From the NCBI RefSeq assembly GCF_000424065.1, contig NZ_AUJE01000005.1, forward strand, positions 62,001 to 126,000: DNA of 64,000 bases, in the 5' to 3' direction. Below the pieces are notes generated by a model. It did not search any database and had not been told where the DNA came from. It saw nothing but the letters and a program-made list of their open reading frames with translations. Origin of the DNA: Selenomonas ruminantium subsp. ruminantium ATCC 12561. Its GTDB lineage: Bacteria > Bacillota > Negativicutes > Selenomonadales > Selenomonadaceae. Within the stretch, counting starts at the first letter, position 1. Every line of letters starts with the position of its first letter. Made by a program: the position numbers and the translations under genes. Of this stretch, positions 63,896 to 64,000 are shown piece by piece.

Positions 63896-64000
63896 GTGAA
63901 GGTAAGAGTAACCGCGATTCTGATGACCTTGGCAATGCTGCTGGTGGGGGTACAATGTGCCTTTGCTGCGCAGGCAAAACCAAACATCAAGATTCTGGCA
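63896..64000 (+). CDS. Exported protein, probable type II L-asparaginase (3' partial)
   Basis: The reading frame runs past the end of the window. AAAGGAGG precedes the GTG start. A signal peptide (MKVRVTAILMTLAMLLVGVQ, cleavage likely after CAFAA) is followed by KPNIKILA. That is how mature type II L-asparaginases begin, usually continuing TGGTIAG at exactly the point where the window ends. Export is well supported; the enzyme identity is an inference from eight residues. Confidence 0.55.
   Translation, partial: MKVRVTAILMTLAMLLVGVQCAFAAQAKPNIKILA

Overview
The window looks like a chromosome segment of a Negativicutes bacterium, most likely Selenomonas or a close relative. It has Firmicute-type gene sets (hrcA-grpE-dnaK-dnaJ with a CIRCE operator, rpsF-ssb-rpsR) together with clear outer-membrane biology (a type Va autotransporter and a two-partner secretion pair). 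That mix is typical of the diderm Firmicutes. Start codons are often GTG or TTG, and several chosen starts rest on Shine-Dalgarno spacing. No tRNA, rRNA, CRISPR array, transposase or prophage gene was recognised.

Layout. 1-1835: end of rplA, then a structured leader with an intrinsic terminator, rplJ and rplL. 1925-8863: five signalling genes lie between rplL and rpoB. Three are on the minus strand (HD-GYP response regulator, BMP/PnrA-type binding protein, hybrid histidine kinase with HPt) and two are a plus-strand LytTR regulator/GHKL kinase pair. 9100-16839: rpoB and rpoC. 17054-20713: a metalloprotease-like autotransporter. 20837-23374: ridA and a KtrB/KtrA potassium uptake pair. 23394-28310: the HrcA-controlled heat shock operon. 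28322-29948: a small accessory patch of two minus-strand genes between two long palindromes. 30109-31122: rpsF-ssb-rpsR. 31182-37060: a ClC protein, an orphan HExxH protein, a DeoR regulator overlapping an LTA-synthase-like transferase, and a YgjP-like metalloprotein. 37504-55824: a strong promoter, a 4920-residue filamentous adhesin (TpsA), its transporter (TpsB) and two small secreted proteins of unknown function. 56027-58283: a [FeFe] hydrogenase large subunit, a Tat-signal small subunit and a cytochrome b, together a membrane-anchored H2 module. 58531-63710: a radical SAM protein, a MITE-like palindrome, a eukaryote-type hexokinase, rpoN, an AraC regulator and a short DapF-like protein. 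The window ends inside an exported protein that is probably a type II L-asparaginase.

Functionally the window joins core gene expression and protein folding to surface adhesion, environmental sensing and anaerobic H2 metabolism. The most unusual items are the binding-protein/kinase/HD-GYP operon inside the rplL-rpoB interval, the hydrogenase module with a Met-to-Tyr change in its L2 motif, the giant adhesin locus with its two secreted followers, the DapF-like stub, and three long palindromic elements that may be mobile.
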